Assembly: GCF_904848165.1 (NCBI RefSeq)
Contig: NZ_LR884459.1
Location: 1 to 64,000, forward strand
Reading direction: 5' to 3'
Origin: Psychrobacter arenosus
GTDB lineage: Bacteria; Pseudomonadota; Gammaproteobacteria; Pseudomonadales; Moraxellaceae
DNA: 64,000 bases
The position numbers and the translations under genes are program-made. Shown in pieces: positions 1 through 8,667 of the stretch (position 1 is its first letter; each line of letters opens with the position of its first letter). The notes under the pieces are model-generated. The model was not told the origin of the DNA. It saw only the letters and a list, made by a program, of their open reading frames with translations, and made no database searches.

Positions 1-414
1 GCGGATTATGGAAAGATATTTGATAGGTTAATCAGTATGGTAGACGGCTCACGTTTTAGTCATTGTGAGCTGGTCATCGAAGAGTTAGACGATGGTCGCT
101 TTGACTGTATTAGCTCCAGTCACCGTGATGGGGGAATCCGACGTAAGAATATTGAGATGAACCCTAATCATTGGGAACTAGTCCCGGTCATGTGTGATAT
201 TGACTATGCGCTACGTTGGTATAATAGGCGCAAGAGCTTTAAATATGATTACCTAGCCCTTATCAGAACCGTGATCCCAGGATTCTATAACCCTGAATAT
301 CGGGTATTTTGCTCAGAGGCCTGTGCGGATATGCTAGAGCTGGTCGATCCTGGCAGCTATGGACTACGCAAGCTGCACCATTGGGCAATTATGTCGGATA
401 GTTTTACGGCATAA
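1..414 (+). CDS. Phage-type permuted papain-like (NlpC/P60-like) protein, 5' end outside window
   Basis: The frame is open to the left edge, so the gene probably starts upstream; an internal ATG at 37 is the first methionine visible. The visible part reads like a small phage-associated cysteine peptidase or amidase of the permuted papain-like type: a histidine in SRFSHCELVI near the N terminus and a cysteine in VFCSEACADML near the C terminus, the order expected when the fold is circularly permuted. Such proteins occur in prophages and as YiiX-type proteins; the substrate is unknown. It lies immediately upstream of ssrA, a favoured phage integration target, so it may be the edge of a prophage or a remnant. 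Family assignment is from motif recall only. Confidence 0.6.
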   Translation, partial: ADYGKIFDRLISMVDGSRFSHCELVIEELDDGRFDCISSSHRDGGIRRKNIEMNPNHWELVPVMCDIDYALRWYNRRKSFKYDYLALIRTVIPGFYNPEYRVFCSEACADMLELVDPGSYGLRKLHHWAIMSDSFTA

Positions 415-464
415 AAATACTGTAAATGAGGGTGTTATAAAGTGTAACTAACCCTTAGAAACCC

Positions 465-493
465 TTGCGGATAATGGCTTTGCCCTATATAAT
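465..493 (+). promoter_or_regulatory. Sigma-70 promoter of ssrA
   Basis: A -35 box TTGCGG (465-470) is followed after 17 bp by a consensus -10 box TATAAT (488-493). Transcription would begin near 500, a few bases before the mature tmRNA 5' end at 507, which fits RNase P trimming of a short leader. Confidence 0.8.
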
Positions 494-506
494 ACTTCGT
501 TCCATT

Positions 507-864
507 GGGGATGTTCTGGCTTCGACGCTGGTGATGAAACTCAATGATGCATGCCGAGAGTGTATGTCCTCTCGTAAATCAAACATATATTGTTATAATT
601 GCAAACGACGAAAGTTACGCTCTAGCAGCCTAAACCCCTGCTTTCTTAACTGCTAATTACCCATAGTTGGTCAGTTAAGTACAGCGCACGAATATGGGAT
701 CGCTTCAGAGGCTGCCTTAGTCTCTGGGGTTCAAACTCAAAGGATCGGCCAATCCACCCTGACTGTCGGGTCGGTGCGGACTAAAATTAAAGACAGACCC
801 TAAGCATGTAGATTCATGAGCGTAATGCTGGCGGACGCGGGTTCAACTCCCGCCATCTCCACCA
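507..864 (+). ncRNA. ssrA: Transfer-messenger RNA (tmRNA)
   Basis: tmRNA rescues stalled ribosomes by acting first as alanyl-tRNA and then as a short message that adds a degradation tag. The 5' end GGGGATGTTCTGGCTTCGAC is characteristic of the class and its first seven bases pair with CATCTCC just before the 3' ACCA, forming the acceptor stem (one G-U pair). The T-arm GCGGGTTCAACTCCCGC precedes the 3' end. The tag frame runs 601-633: GCA resume codon, then ANDESYALAA and a TAA stop. The mature length of 358 nt is normal for gammaproteobacteria. A short open frame across 465-656 is part of this RNA, not a protein gene. Confidence 0.97.
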
Positions 865-870
865 AATATT

Positions 871-907
871 AAAAAACCGATCACTCAATGTGGTCGGTTT
901 TTTTTGT
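871..907 (+). terminator. Rho-independent terminator of ssrA
   Basis: AAAACCGATCAC pairs with GTGGTCGGTTTT around a short TCAAT loop, followed by a run of T. It begins seven bases after the tmRNA CCA end. The rest of the space up to the rplI terminator shows no gene. Confidence 0.85.
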
Positions 908-1064
908 CTAGCCGTTTAGTTATCTGGTCTGCAGAGATTAGAGCTCAGGTTACTAAAACCATTTTTTGTAGTGTATTTTCTATAAATTCAGAGTAAGTGT
1001 TGGTATTTTGGTTGGTATAGCAGCCACAACATTCATTTATGCCAACAAAAACCCAAATCCCAGA

Positions 1065-1097
1065 CAAAAATAAAGCCAGCAAAAGCTGGCCTTATTT
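1065..1097 (-). terminator. Terminator of the rpsF-rpsR-rplI operon
   Basis: On the minus strand AAATAAGGCCAGC pairs with GCTGGCTTTATTT around a TTTT loop and runs into T residues. It lies about 60 bp beyond the rplI stop codon, the expected place for the operon end. Confidence 0.8.
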
Positions 1098-1157
1098 CTT
1101 ACTGCTACTACCTATCGTGAGATAGGGCAGCAGCCTACTACTTAAAGTCGGATTAGC

Positions 1158-1652
1158 TTATTCAGCGTCATCTTCTTCAGTAGCCGCTTGATCTTCGTTA
1201 TCACCATCTTCAGAAAGAATGGTAACTAAGATGCTAGCTGTTACATCATGATGCAACTGGATATCAACGTTGAATTCACCAACTTGACGGAAAGCACCTT
1301 CAGGTAGCTTAACTTCAGAGCGGTCTACTTCTAGACCAGAGTTGGTTAGCGCTTCAGCGATATCGCGAGTACCGATAGAACCGAATAGCTTGCCTTCGTC
1401 GCCAGATTTAGCACGCATAATGACGTTAACGTCTTTAAGCGCATCTGCACGTTCTTGGGCAGCAGCTAATTCTTTAGCTTCTACAGCTTCTAATTCTGCG
1501 CGACGAGCTTCAAACTTCTCGATGTTGGCAGCAGTAGCAGGAAGGGCTTTGCCCTGAGGGATAAGAAAGTTACGTCCGTAACCTGGCTTCACATCGACAG
1601 TCTCACCGAGCTTACCAAGGTTGACGATACGCTGTAACAAAATAACTTGCAT
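1158..1652 (-). CDS. rplI: 50S ribosomal protein bL9
   Basis: bL9 is a two-domain protein of the large subunit near the L1 stalk base. The N-terminal RNA-binding domain is clear ([17 protein letters not shown], then [16 protein letters not shown]), followed by the long connecting helix and the C-terminal domain. At 164 residues it is longer than the usual 148-150 because of an acidic tail ([18 protein letters not shown]). The start has AGGAG on the minus strand seven bases upstream. It is the last gene of the rpsF-rpsR-rplI operon, 23 bp after rpsR. Confidence 0.97.
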   Translation of the reverse strand: MQVILLQRIVNLGKLGETVDVKPGYGRNFLIPQGKALPATAANIEKFEARRAELEAVEAKELAAAQERADALKDVNVIMRAKSGDEGKLFGSIGTRDIAEALTNSGLEVDRSEVKLPEGAFRQVGEFNVDIQLHHDVTASILVTILSEDGDNEDQAATEEDDAE

Positions 1653-1675
1653 GAGTCACTCCTAGATATTCGGTC

Positions 1676-1903
1676 TTACTGATGGTTGTCAGTATACGGT
1701 AATAGCGAAAGGTAACGAGCTTGCTTGATAGCAGTCGCTAGTTGACGCTGATATTTAGTAGAAGTACCAGTGATGCGGCTAGGAACGATCTTGCCATTGT
1801 CACTGATGTACTGCTTTAATAATTCTACATCTTTATAATCGATGTGGGTAATACCTTCTGCGGTGAAACGGCAGAACTTACGACGGCGATAAAAACGTGC
1901 CAT
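1676..1903 (-). CDS. rpsR: 30S ribosomal protein bS18
   Basis: bS18 forms a heterodimer with bS6 on the platform of the small subunit. The 75-residue protein carries the typical segments [26 protein letters not shown] and [20 protein letters not shown], and matches the usual length. The minus strand has AAGGAG nine bases before the ATG. It follows rpsF by 16 bp and precedes rplI, the standard gammaproteobacterial order; the priB gene found between rpsF and rpsR in enterobacteria is absent. Confidence 0.97.
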   Translation of the reverse strand: MARFYRRRKFCRFTAEGITHIDYKDVELLKQYISDNGKIVPSRITGTSTKYQRQLATAIKQARYLSLLPYTDNHQ

Positions 1904-1919
1904 GAGATTTCTCCTTTAA

Positions 1920-2345
1920 TTAGTCGTCACTGCTATCGTCAGTGTCATCGTTGTCGTCATCATTGTCATCATCAGAGCGGTTGTCTGAATCAGGACGACG
2001 GTTAGCTTTACGAGCACGCTTTTCATCAGCGTTCTTAGCTAACTGAGACTCTTCAGTGATAGCGTCATCGCGGCGCATAACTAAGCTACGGATGATGGCA
2101 TCGTTATAACGGAACAGTTCTTCTAACTCGGCCAACGTATCACCATCACACTCAATGTTAAATAAAACATAATGAGCTTTGTGGATCTTGTTGATTGGGT
2201 AGGCTAGTTGACGACGGCCCCAATCTTCTAAACGGTGGATCATACCGTTGTTGTCTTGAACCAATTTGATATAGCGTTCAACCATACCAACGACTTGGTC
2301 GCTTTGGTCAGGGTGTACAATTAACACCACTTCATAATGTCGCAT
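1920..2345 (-). CDS. rpsF: 30S ribosomal protein bS6
   Basis: bS6 binds the central domain of 16S rRNA together with bS18. The N terminus [18 protein letters not shown] and the segment [20 protein letters not shown] are typical of the family. The C terminus ends in a strongly acidic run rich in Asp ([19 protein letters not shown]), longer than the tail of E. coli S6; in E. coli the tail receives added glutamates. GAGGAG lies five bases before the ATG. It is the first gene of the operon and the likely target of S6:S18 autoregulation through its leader. Confidence 0.97.
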   Translation of the reverse strand: MRHYEVVLIVHPDQSDQVVGMVERYIKLVQDNNGMIHRLEDWGRRQLAYPINKIHKAHYVLFNIECDGDTLAELEELFRYNDAIIRSLVMRRDDAITEESQLAKNADEKRARKANRRPDSDNRSDDDNDDDNDDTDDSSDD

Positions 2346-2484
2346 ATGGACTCCTCACGGATTAGTCAGCTATCAACCCTATGTTGATAGCAAGGAGAGT
2401 TATAAAAATAAGGTCTACTAATGCAAGAACCCCTTAATCTAAATAAGGGGCACCGATAAAAGAAGGTTTGCTTAAATTTATAAA
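2346..2484 (-). promoter_or_regulatory. rpsF mRNA leader, possible S6:S18 autoregulatory motif
   Basis: The roughly 140-nt leader between the proposed promoter and rpsF contains two hairpins when read on the minus strand: CCCCTTA/TAAGGGG (plus 430-450) and GCTATCAA/TTGATAGC (plus 2369-2391 region). The second is followed by CCGTGAGGAG overlapping the ribosome binding site. S6 operon leaders in many bacteria carry a hairpin with a CCG element that binds the S6:S18 complex and represses translation; the match here is by position and the CCG only, so the function is inferred. Confidence 0.4.
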
Positions 2485-2491
2485 GAGCCAC

Positions 2492-2520
2492 ATTATATCA
2501 ATACTAACTCTACAAAGCAA
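2492..2520 (-). promoter_or_regulatory. Promoter of the rpsF operon
   Basis: On the minus strand TTGCTT (plus 2515-2520) and TATAAT (plus 2492-2497) are separated by 17 bp. The -10 box is a full consensus match. Confidence 0.6.
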
Positions 2521-2589
2521 TGTAAAGCCTTCGATATAACGGGTAAAACTAAAAGTAATGGTCAAATAATGAAGGAGACAGCCTAATGT

Positions 2590-3549
2590 CTACTTCTTAA
2601 CCGTTTTTTCAAGCTGTTTGTTATCTGCTTTTACCACTAAGGTTTTGGCTAATTTATCATGCCAACCGATATTCTCTGGGCTCTTGGAGACCATAAAGTA
2701 GTGGAGGGCAATCAAGGCAAAACCTAAAAAGTTGGTTAAGCTAAAAACAAGATTATAAATAATAATGAGTAAAAATGTGCGAATACCCAGCCGACTGCCC
2801 AAAGAAGGCAGCTTATGCGTCGTTTGATCTACCACGCGAATCCCGGTAATCACTTTACCTAACGATTGGCCCCGCATCACAATTAAAAACAGTTGAATAG
2901 CAAACAGCCCAAACATCATAGCCTGCGACATAATAATCGTCGAATCAGGAATGCTTTGCATCAAGGTAACAGTATATTGATAAGCGGCTTCAAAATTAGT
3001 GAAATCTTGGAAGCGCTCCATATCAATGTCGAGCTTGGTTAAAGCAAGCAACAACGGCATGACGGATAATAAATACAACAAGCCATTAATGGCCAAAGCT
3101 AATATCCGTGACATCACCGGCGCTAAAACTACGGATTGCCCATTGGCGGTTCTGATAACTGCGCCTAAAGCCGATTTTGTCGCAGGCTTACTGCCTGGCT
3201 TACCTAAAGAAATAGGGTTGCGATTGGCTGTAGGTTTAGCTGGAGTATCCGAAGCTGTAGGTTTGGGCGGCTTACCATATAGCTGCTCTAAACTTACGCG
3301 GTCGCCCGTCGTAGCGTTAGTAGTATCATTAGTCACAGTAGGCGTTGAGTTTGAGATTAGCTCAGAAGTACCGGCAGGGGTATAGTGTCGTTGATTGCGA
3401 GTGACATCCCCTAAACGCTGCCATTGTGACATGCCTTCATGCCATATAAGGTCATCTAATGAGACCTCATCGGTGGCCAGCATAGTGTTCAGCTGGTTTA
3501 AAGTATAGGGTCCTGCTTGGACATTATTACGTGCGAGAAATATCTGCAT
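2590..3549 (-). CDS. GYF_2 and RDD domain inner-membrane protein
   Basis: The first 50 residues form a GYF_2-type domain (AGPYTLNQLNTML, then LIWHEGMSQWQ), a small peptide- or protein-binding module. A proline/threonine-rich linker (about 65-130) follows. The C-terminal 180 residues are an RDD-type membrane domain with hydrophobic segments around residues 138-170, 205-230 and 250-285, ending in IGWHDKLAKTLVV, which is typical of RDD proteins. The role of this fusion is not established; RDD proteins have been linked to ion exchange or small-molecule transport. AAGGAT precedes the ATG. It stands alone between rpsF and ppsA, on the same strand. Confidence 0.75.
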   Translation of the reverse strand: MQIFLARNNVQAGPYTLNQLNTMLATDEVSLDDLIWHEGMSQWQRLGDVTRNQRHYTPAGTSELISNSTPTVTNDTTNATTGDRVSLEQLYGKPPKPTASDTPAKPTANRNPISLGKPGSKPATKSALGAVIRTANGQSVVLAPVMSRILALAINGLLYLLSVMPLLLALTKLDIDMERFQDFTNFEAAYQYTVTLMQSIPDSTIIMSQAMMFGLFAIQLFLIVMRGQSLGKVITGIRVVDQTTHKLPSLGSRLGIRTFLLIIIYNLVFSLTNFLGFALIALHYFMVSKSPENIGWHDKLAKTLVVKADNKQLEKTVKK

Positions 3550-3702
3550 AGCAAATAGTATCCTTATCTATCGTAGAAAAACAAAAACGGTGCTAAGTGC
3601 CAACAGCATGGAGAGCAGATTATATAACCTACCTTCCATACCATTGACCCTAATTAGCACCTGTTTAGTTCTCTTTTTGTACTGAATAGCGAATAGACGG
3701 GC

Positions 3703-6084
3703 TTATTTCGCAGTCTCACCGGCTAAGAAGAACCAAGTATCCAAGACAGAGTCAGGGTTTAGTGACACTGAAGTGATGCCTTGCTCCATGAGCCACATCG
3801 CTAGATCTGGATGGTCTGATGGGCCTTGACCACAGATACCGATATATTTACCTTGTTTACGGCAAGCTGAGATCGCCATAGACAATAGCTTTTTAACCGC
3901 AGGATCACGCTCATCAAATAGGTGTGAGACGATACCTGAATCACGGTCTAGACCTAAGGTCAACTGAGTCAAATCGTTCGAACCGATTGAGAAGCCATCG
4001 AAGTGCTCAAGGAACTCTTCAGCCAATAGGGCGTTGGTTGGTAGCTCACACATCATGATGATTTCTAGACCATTTACACCACGTTTTAGACCGTTTTTCT
4101 CAAGCAATTCGATGACTTTTTTGGCTTCATTAGTCGTACGAACGAAAGGAATCATAATCTTGACGTTGGTTAAGCCCATGTCATCACGGACGCGTTTTAG
4201 CGCTTGGCACTCAAGCTCAAAACAGTCACGGAAGTTGTCAGACACATAACGGCTAGCGCCACGGAAGCCCAACATTGGGTTTTCTTCTGATGGCTCATAT
4301 AGCTTACCACCGATCAAGTTGGCGTATTCGTTTGACTTAAAGTCAGACATACGGACGATGACAGGCTGCTTACGGAAAGCGACGGCTAGGGTAGAGATAC
4401 CTTCGACCAATTTATCAACATAGAAATCAACTGGTGAAGCATAGCCAGCGATACGCTCGTTGATAGCTTGTGACACTTCACGCGGTAGGCTATTCATGTT
4501 CAATAGCGCTTTTGGATGCACACCAATCATACGGTTGATGATGAACTCAAGACGGGCTAGACCAACACCTTGGTTTGGCATTTGCGCGAATGAGAACGCA
4601 CGGTCAGGGTTACCCACGTTCATCATGATTTTGAACGCTAGGTCAGGCATAGATTCGATAGAGTTGGTCTGTACTTCAAAGTCGAGCTGACCTTCGTAGA
4701 TAAAGCCAGTATCGCCTTCTGCACAAGAAACCGTTACGTCTTGACCGTCTACTAACAGCTCAGTCGCATTACCACAACCTACGATAGCAGGGACGCCTAG
4801 CTCACGAGCGATAATAGCAGCGTGACAAGTACGACCACCACGGTTCGTGATGATGGCTGAAGCGCGCTTCATTACTGGTTCCCAATCCGGATCCGTCATG
4901 TCAGAAACTAAGATATCACCGTCTTGTACTTTGTCCATCTCGTTGATGTCATCGATGATGCGGACTTTACCAGCTCCGATACGCTGACCGATTGAGCGAC
5001 CTTCACACAATACTTTGGCATCGCCAGTATTGATGACATAACGCTCCATGATGTTGCTGTCTTGACGACTCTTAACGGTTTCAGGACGCGCTTGTACGAT
5101 ATAAATTTTACCGTTGTCGCCGTCTTTTGCCCATTCGATATCCATCGCATGGCCGTAATGCTCTTCGATCACTAGCGCTTGTTTAGACAGTTCCACTAAC
5201 TCTTCAGTCGTTAGGGCAAACTGCATACGCTCTTGCTTTTCTACGTCAACGATTTTAGTAGACTTAGTCGTGCTACCTTCATCACCGTAAATCATTTTCT
5301 TATGCTTGCTGCCTAAGTTACGACGGATGATTGCAGGACGGCCTTCTTTTAGCAGGTGCTTAGATAGGTAGAATTCGTCAGGGTTAACCGCGCCTTGCAC
5401 GACCATTTCACCCAGACCATAGCTGGCAGTGATAAAGACCACTTCATCAAAACCACTTTCGGTATCTAGCGTGAACATAACACCAGAAGCGCCAGTTTCA
5501 GAGCGAACCATGCGCTGAACGCCTGCAGACAAGGCAACGCCCGCATGCTTAAAGCCTTTATGGACACGGTAGGCGATAGCACGGTCGTTATATAGAGAAG
5601 CAAAGACTTCTTTAATAGCAATAAGAACGTTATCGATACCACGGATATTCAAGAAAGACTCTTGCTGACCTGCAAATGAGGCATCTGGTAAATCTTCGGC
5701 AGTCGCTGAAGAGCGGACAGCTACAGCGATGTCTTCGCCAGCGCTCATTTCACTGAATGCTGCACGCACTTCTTGTTCAAGATCGCTTGGCAACTCTTGG
5801 TCGATAATCCAGCCACGAATTTTTTTGCCGGTTTCTGAAAGCTTGTTGACATCATTCACATCTAAGTCATCTAGCTCACTATTGATCTTGTCGATAAGAC
5901 CCGTGTCTATCAAAAATCTGTTAAATGCTTCAGAGGTTGTTGCAAAACCGCCTGGAACGCTCACACCAAGTTCTGATAAATGACTGATCATTTCACCTAG
6001 TGAAGCATTTTTGCCGCCCACTCTTTCGATGTCATCTTTGCCTAATTTATCGAGGGTGATTACTTGCGCTGTGGCTGATGTCAT
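3703..6084 (-). CDS. ppsA: Phosphoenolpyruvate synthase
   Basis: PpsA converts pyruvate, ATP and water to PEP, AMP and phosphate for gluconeogenesis. The 793-residue length matches the family (E. coli 792). The N-terminal ATP-binding domain shows [11 protein letters not shown] and [20 protein letters not shown]. The swivelling domain has the phosphohistidine motif [13 protein letters not shown] near residue 420, and the C-terminal PEP/pyruvate barrel ends with the catalytic region [16 protein letters not shown] lies just before the ATG. The divergent neighbour ppsR encodes the matching regulatory kinase/pyrophosphorylase, which would act on a threonine near the catalytic histidine (here the T of GGRTCH). 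Confidence 0.97.
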   Translation of the reverse strand: MTSATAQVITLDKLGKDDIERVGGKNASLGEMISHLSELGVSVPGGFATTSEAFNRFLIDTGLIDKINSELDDLDVNDVNKLSETGKKIRGWIIDQELPSDLEQEVRAAFSEMSAGEDIAVAVRSSATAEDLPDASFAGQQESFLNIRGIDNVLIAIKEVFASLYNDRAIAYRVHKGFKHAGVALSAGVQRMVRSETGASGVMFTLDTESGFDEVVFITASYGLGEMVVQGAVNPDEFYLSKHLLKEGRPAIIRRNLGSKHKKMIYGDEGSTTKSTKIVDVEKQERMQFALTTEELVELSKQALVIEEHYGHAMDIEWAKDGDNGKIYIVQARPETVKSRQDSNIMERYVINTGDAKVLCEGRSIGQRIGAGKVRIIDDINEMDKVQDGDILVSDMTDPDWEPVMKRASAIITNRGGRTCHAAIIARELGVPAIVGCGNATELLVDGQDVTVSCAEGDTGFIYEGQLDFEVQTNSIESMPDLAFKIMMNVGNPDRAFSFAQMPNQGVGLARLEFIINRMIGVHPKALLNMNSLPREVSQAINERIAGYASPVDFYVDKLVEGISTLAVAFRKQPVIVRMSDFKSNEYANLIGGKLYEPSEENPMLGFRGASRYVSDNFRDCFELECQALKRVRDDMGLTNVKIMIPFVRTTNEAKKVIELLEKNGLKRGVNGLEIIMMCELPTNALLAEEFLEHFDGFSIGSNDLTQLTLGLDRDSGIVSHLFDERDPAVKKLLSMAISACRKQGKYIGICGQGPSDHPDLAMWLMEQGITSVSLNPDSVLDTWFFLAGETAK

Positions 6085-6940
6085 GATAACTCCAGAAAAT
6101 AAGGTTATTTAGTAAAGATTATAAGGGTCGATTATAACGCCTAATCTAGAAAATTTCGAGCCTATAAATGCAAATTTCGCAAATATTACCAATATTTTAT
6201 AGCAAAATTACCAAAACCTGAGGTTTTAGCAAAAGTACAGCGATAAATCAGCAGATAGCTCGAGCGATTAGTAAGCAAAATAATGCCTTAATAAAGGGGT
6301 ATCACTGACTGAAATACTGCAAAGGAGAGGACAAGATGCTTATTTAGAATGCTAAAGTGCTTTTTTAAGACGGTATTGTTAAGAAGGCACGGTTAAGAGG
6401 GTAGGGTTAAGAGGGTAGGGTTAAAACCATCTCTTAATGACATTGCCTAATGCTAACCCCTGAGCTAATAATCAACAGGTAGCCAATACAAATGACTAGT
6501 AGGGGTTACTATAAAAGGTATTGGTTATAGCGTTTATGGGTCAGTTACTAGGCAATTGACTTAATAAAAAGGCTAGCTAGGGTCAATATCATTAACGGCA
6601 ACATTGATTCGTATTGCTAGTCTAATGAGGTTATAATATTGCCTTATAAGGCTATATAAATCGTCAGTTTGGCTGAAATAGGCTTACTAATTCCTAACGG
6701 TTTTATATAGGAGAGACTCTAATAGAAAACGGTTCTCTAAAACCTTCTATCTCTAAAACCTACTGTATAGCTGCAATATCTGAGCTTGCGCTGATTGAAC
6801 GGCTGCCCAACGTGTGTTGGTATGTATTAACTGCGTGAGGGCAGCGCCTTATTTTTGGTTCATGAGTTGACGACTGGCTTTGATACCGTCACCATACGCC
6901 CATTTCTTGTTTATTAAACATTGCCCCTTTTGAGGTTGCT
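6085..6940. other. 855-bp divergent intergenic region between ppsA and ppsR
   Basis: No gene was recognised. On the ppsA side the minus strand has two TATAAT -10 candidates (plus 6118-6123 and 6131-6136) without good -35 boxes. On the ppsR side a TTGACG occurs at 6867-6872 but its -10 is poor, and a TATAAT at 6632-6637 lacks a -35. A short tandem repeat lies at 6391-6424. The length is large for a promoter region in this window. Confidence 0.6.
6378..6424. repeat. 14-bp tandem repeat
   Basis: GGTTAAGAGGGTAG occurs at 6391-6404 and 6405-6418, followed by a partial third copy GGTTAA at 6419-6424. A degenerate copy (GTTAAGAAGGCAC) starts at 6378. Confidence 0.8.
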
Positions 6941-7837
6941 ATGCCTGAATCTATCAAAAACGCCCAACCGAAACCCACTATTCAAAATCGCCACGCTTTA
7001 ACTTTGAACAATTCAGAAACTTTGCGCAGTGCTTTTTTTATCTCGGATGGCACAGCTATTACGGCTGAGACCTTAGGTCGGTCTATCTTAAGCCAGTTTG
7101 CCTCGGTGCCTTTTGAGACTCGAGTATTGCCTTATGTGGACTCAATTGAGCGGGCAGAGGAAGCGGTTGAGCAAATCAACTTGGCGTACCAACGCGATGG
7201 TTTGCTGCCTTTGGTATTCGATACCATCGTCAGCAATGAGATTCGCGAAAAGGTGAATTCAGCCCAAGCGTGCAATTTAGATATGTATGAAGGTTTGATC
7301 GGCCGTATCGCTGATGAGATTGGCATTGAGCCAGATGGTCACTCGGGTCATGCCCATGATCGCGTAGACTCAGAGACCTACAAATCTCGTATTGATGCGG
7401 TGCACTTTGCGCTCGATAATGACGATGGTGCGCGGACGCGGCACTATGATATGGCAGATATTATCCTAGTCGGAGTCTCACGCTCGGGCAAAACGCCAAC
7501 CTCGTTATATTTGGCGCTGCAATTCGGCATTAGAGCGGCGAACTATCCGCTGACCGAAGATGACTTATACGACAACCAACTGCCTAAATCATTGCGCGAG
7601 CATAAAGACAAGCTCTTTGGCCTGATGATTGATACCGATAGATTGGTGAGAATTCGTCATGAGCGCCGTGCCAATAGCCGCTATTCGAGCTATCAGCAAG
7701 TGCAACAAGAACAACGCGCTATTCAAGGTATTTATATCACTCATGGCATCCCTAGTATTGATGTTTCAGAGATGTCAGTTGAAGAGATTGCCACTCGTAT
7801 CTTACAAATGACGGGATTAAAACGCCGTATTGGTTAA
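6941..7837 (+). CDS. ppsR: PEP synthase regulatory protein (kinase/pyrophosphorylase)
   Basis: PpsR-type proteins inactivate PEP synthase by ADP-dependent phosphorylation of a threonine and reactivate it by phosphate-dependent pyrophosphorolysis. The 298-residue protein has the family start FISDGTAITAETLGRSIL and the P-loop GVSRSGKTPTSLYLA near residue 177, then NYPLTEDDL and the C-terminal SRYSSYQQVQQE. The first 28 residues before the conserved domain are extra. GAGG lies shortly before the ATG. Divergent pairing with ppsA is typical of gammaproteobacteria and supports the assignment. Confidence 0.95.
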   Translation: MPESIKNAQPKPTIQNRHALTLNNSETLRSAFFISDGTAITAETLGRSILSQFASVPFETRVLPYVDSIERAEEAVEQINLAYQRDGLLPLVFDTIVSNEIREKVNSAQACNLDMYEGLIGRIADEIGIEPDGHSGHAHDRVDSETYKSRIDAVHFALDNDDGARTRHYDMADIILVGVSRSGKTPTSLYLALQFGIRAANYPLTEDDLYDNQLPKSLREHKDKLFGLMIDTDRLVRIRHERRANSRYSSYQQVQQEQRAIQGIYITHGIPSIDVSEMSVEEIATRILQMTGLKRRIG

Positions 7838-8050
7838 ACGAATTGGGTGAACGAACCTCAGCTAGAGCCGTCAGACTTTATATAGTTTAGTCATTCAACA
7901 GCCCTAATTAACTACTCTAATTTAGACCTAATTAAGTTTGGGTCGCTACTATCGCTTAAGATATCCCTAATCATTTTAGGATTACCTCTATAGTAGCGGC
8001 ACCAAACATTCTCTTTATTGCACATAACAACAGCTAAGGTGGACTATATC

Positions 8051-8449
8051 GTGAGCGTCAAGCAATTCAATAAATCTATGGTGATGGGCAGCGTCCTACT
8101 AGCGATGACCGCTATCACTGGTTGTCAGAGCAATGTCTTTAAACGCGAACCTGTCCCTGAGCCGCGCTACATCCCGACTATTATTTTGGGCGAAGCGCAG
8201 AGCTTAACCATTTTGCCTGGCCGTATCTCTTGTGAGTCGGCTTTACCTATGCAATGTATGCTAGCAAAAAGTAATGCCACCGGTGAAGTCTTTCAAATCC
8301 CTTACGATTGGATAGAAGGCTTTAGCAGCAGACCCGATATTGAATATCAAATTACCGCTCGCCCGCAAATCGATCAGGGCAAACAGAGCCTAACTGGCTA
8401 TTGGACGCTACAGAATATTACAGCCCAACGTATTGTTGGTAGCCGCTAA
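8051..8449 (+). CDS. Small putative lipoprotein of unknown function
   Basis: The frame can be extended to a TTG at 8018, but AAGGTGG at 8036-8042 lies eight bases before a GTG at 8051, which is the best-supported start and gives 132 residues. The N terminus is a lipoprotein signal: basic start, hydrophobic VMGSVLLAMTA, lipobox ITGC with the lipidated cysteine at residue 25. The mature 108 residues contain a CESALPMQC pair of cysteines and predicted beta strands; I do not recognise the family. It lies between ppsR and sthA, 213 bp after ppsR, and is probably transcribed separately. Confidence 0.7.
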   Translation: MSVKQFNKSMVMGSVLLAMTAITGCQSNVFKREPVPEPRYIPTIILGEAQSLTILPGRISCESALPMQCMLAKSNATGEVFQIPYDWIEGFSSRPDIEYQITARPQIDQGKQSLTGYWTLQNITAQRIVGSR

Positions 8450-8667
8450 CATTCGGGATTATAAGTTTAAGATAAGCAATAGCTAGGGCTAAATGGAGAG
8501 TTAATCCTTATCAGCTCCATAGTTTAAAAAATATAGGCTATTAATACTTTTGGCTTAGCGATTCACCGCTCGTCTACAGAGCTATGTATTGGTAATAGCA
8601 AGCGCTGCAAGCTTATCTAGACTCCCGTATCAGCAGTATCAGACATTCAAGTAAATAAGAGGAAATC

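Noticed and set aside
465..656. 63-residue open frame overlapping ssrA
   Set aside because: It lies on the promoter and 5' part of tmRNA; only the 10-codon tag (601-633) is translated.
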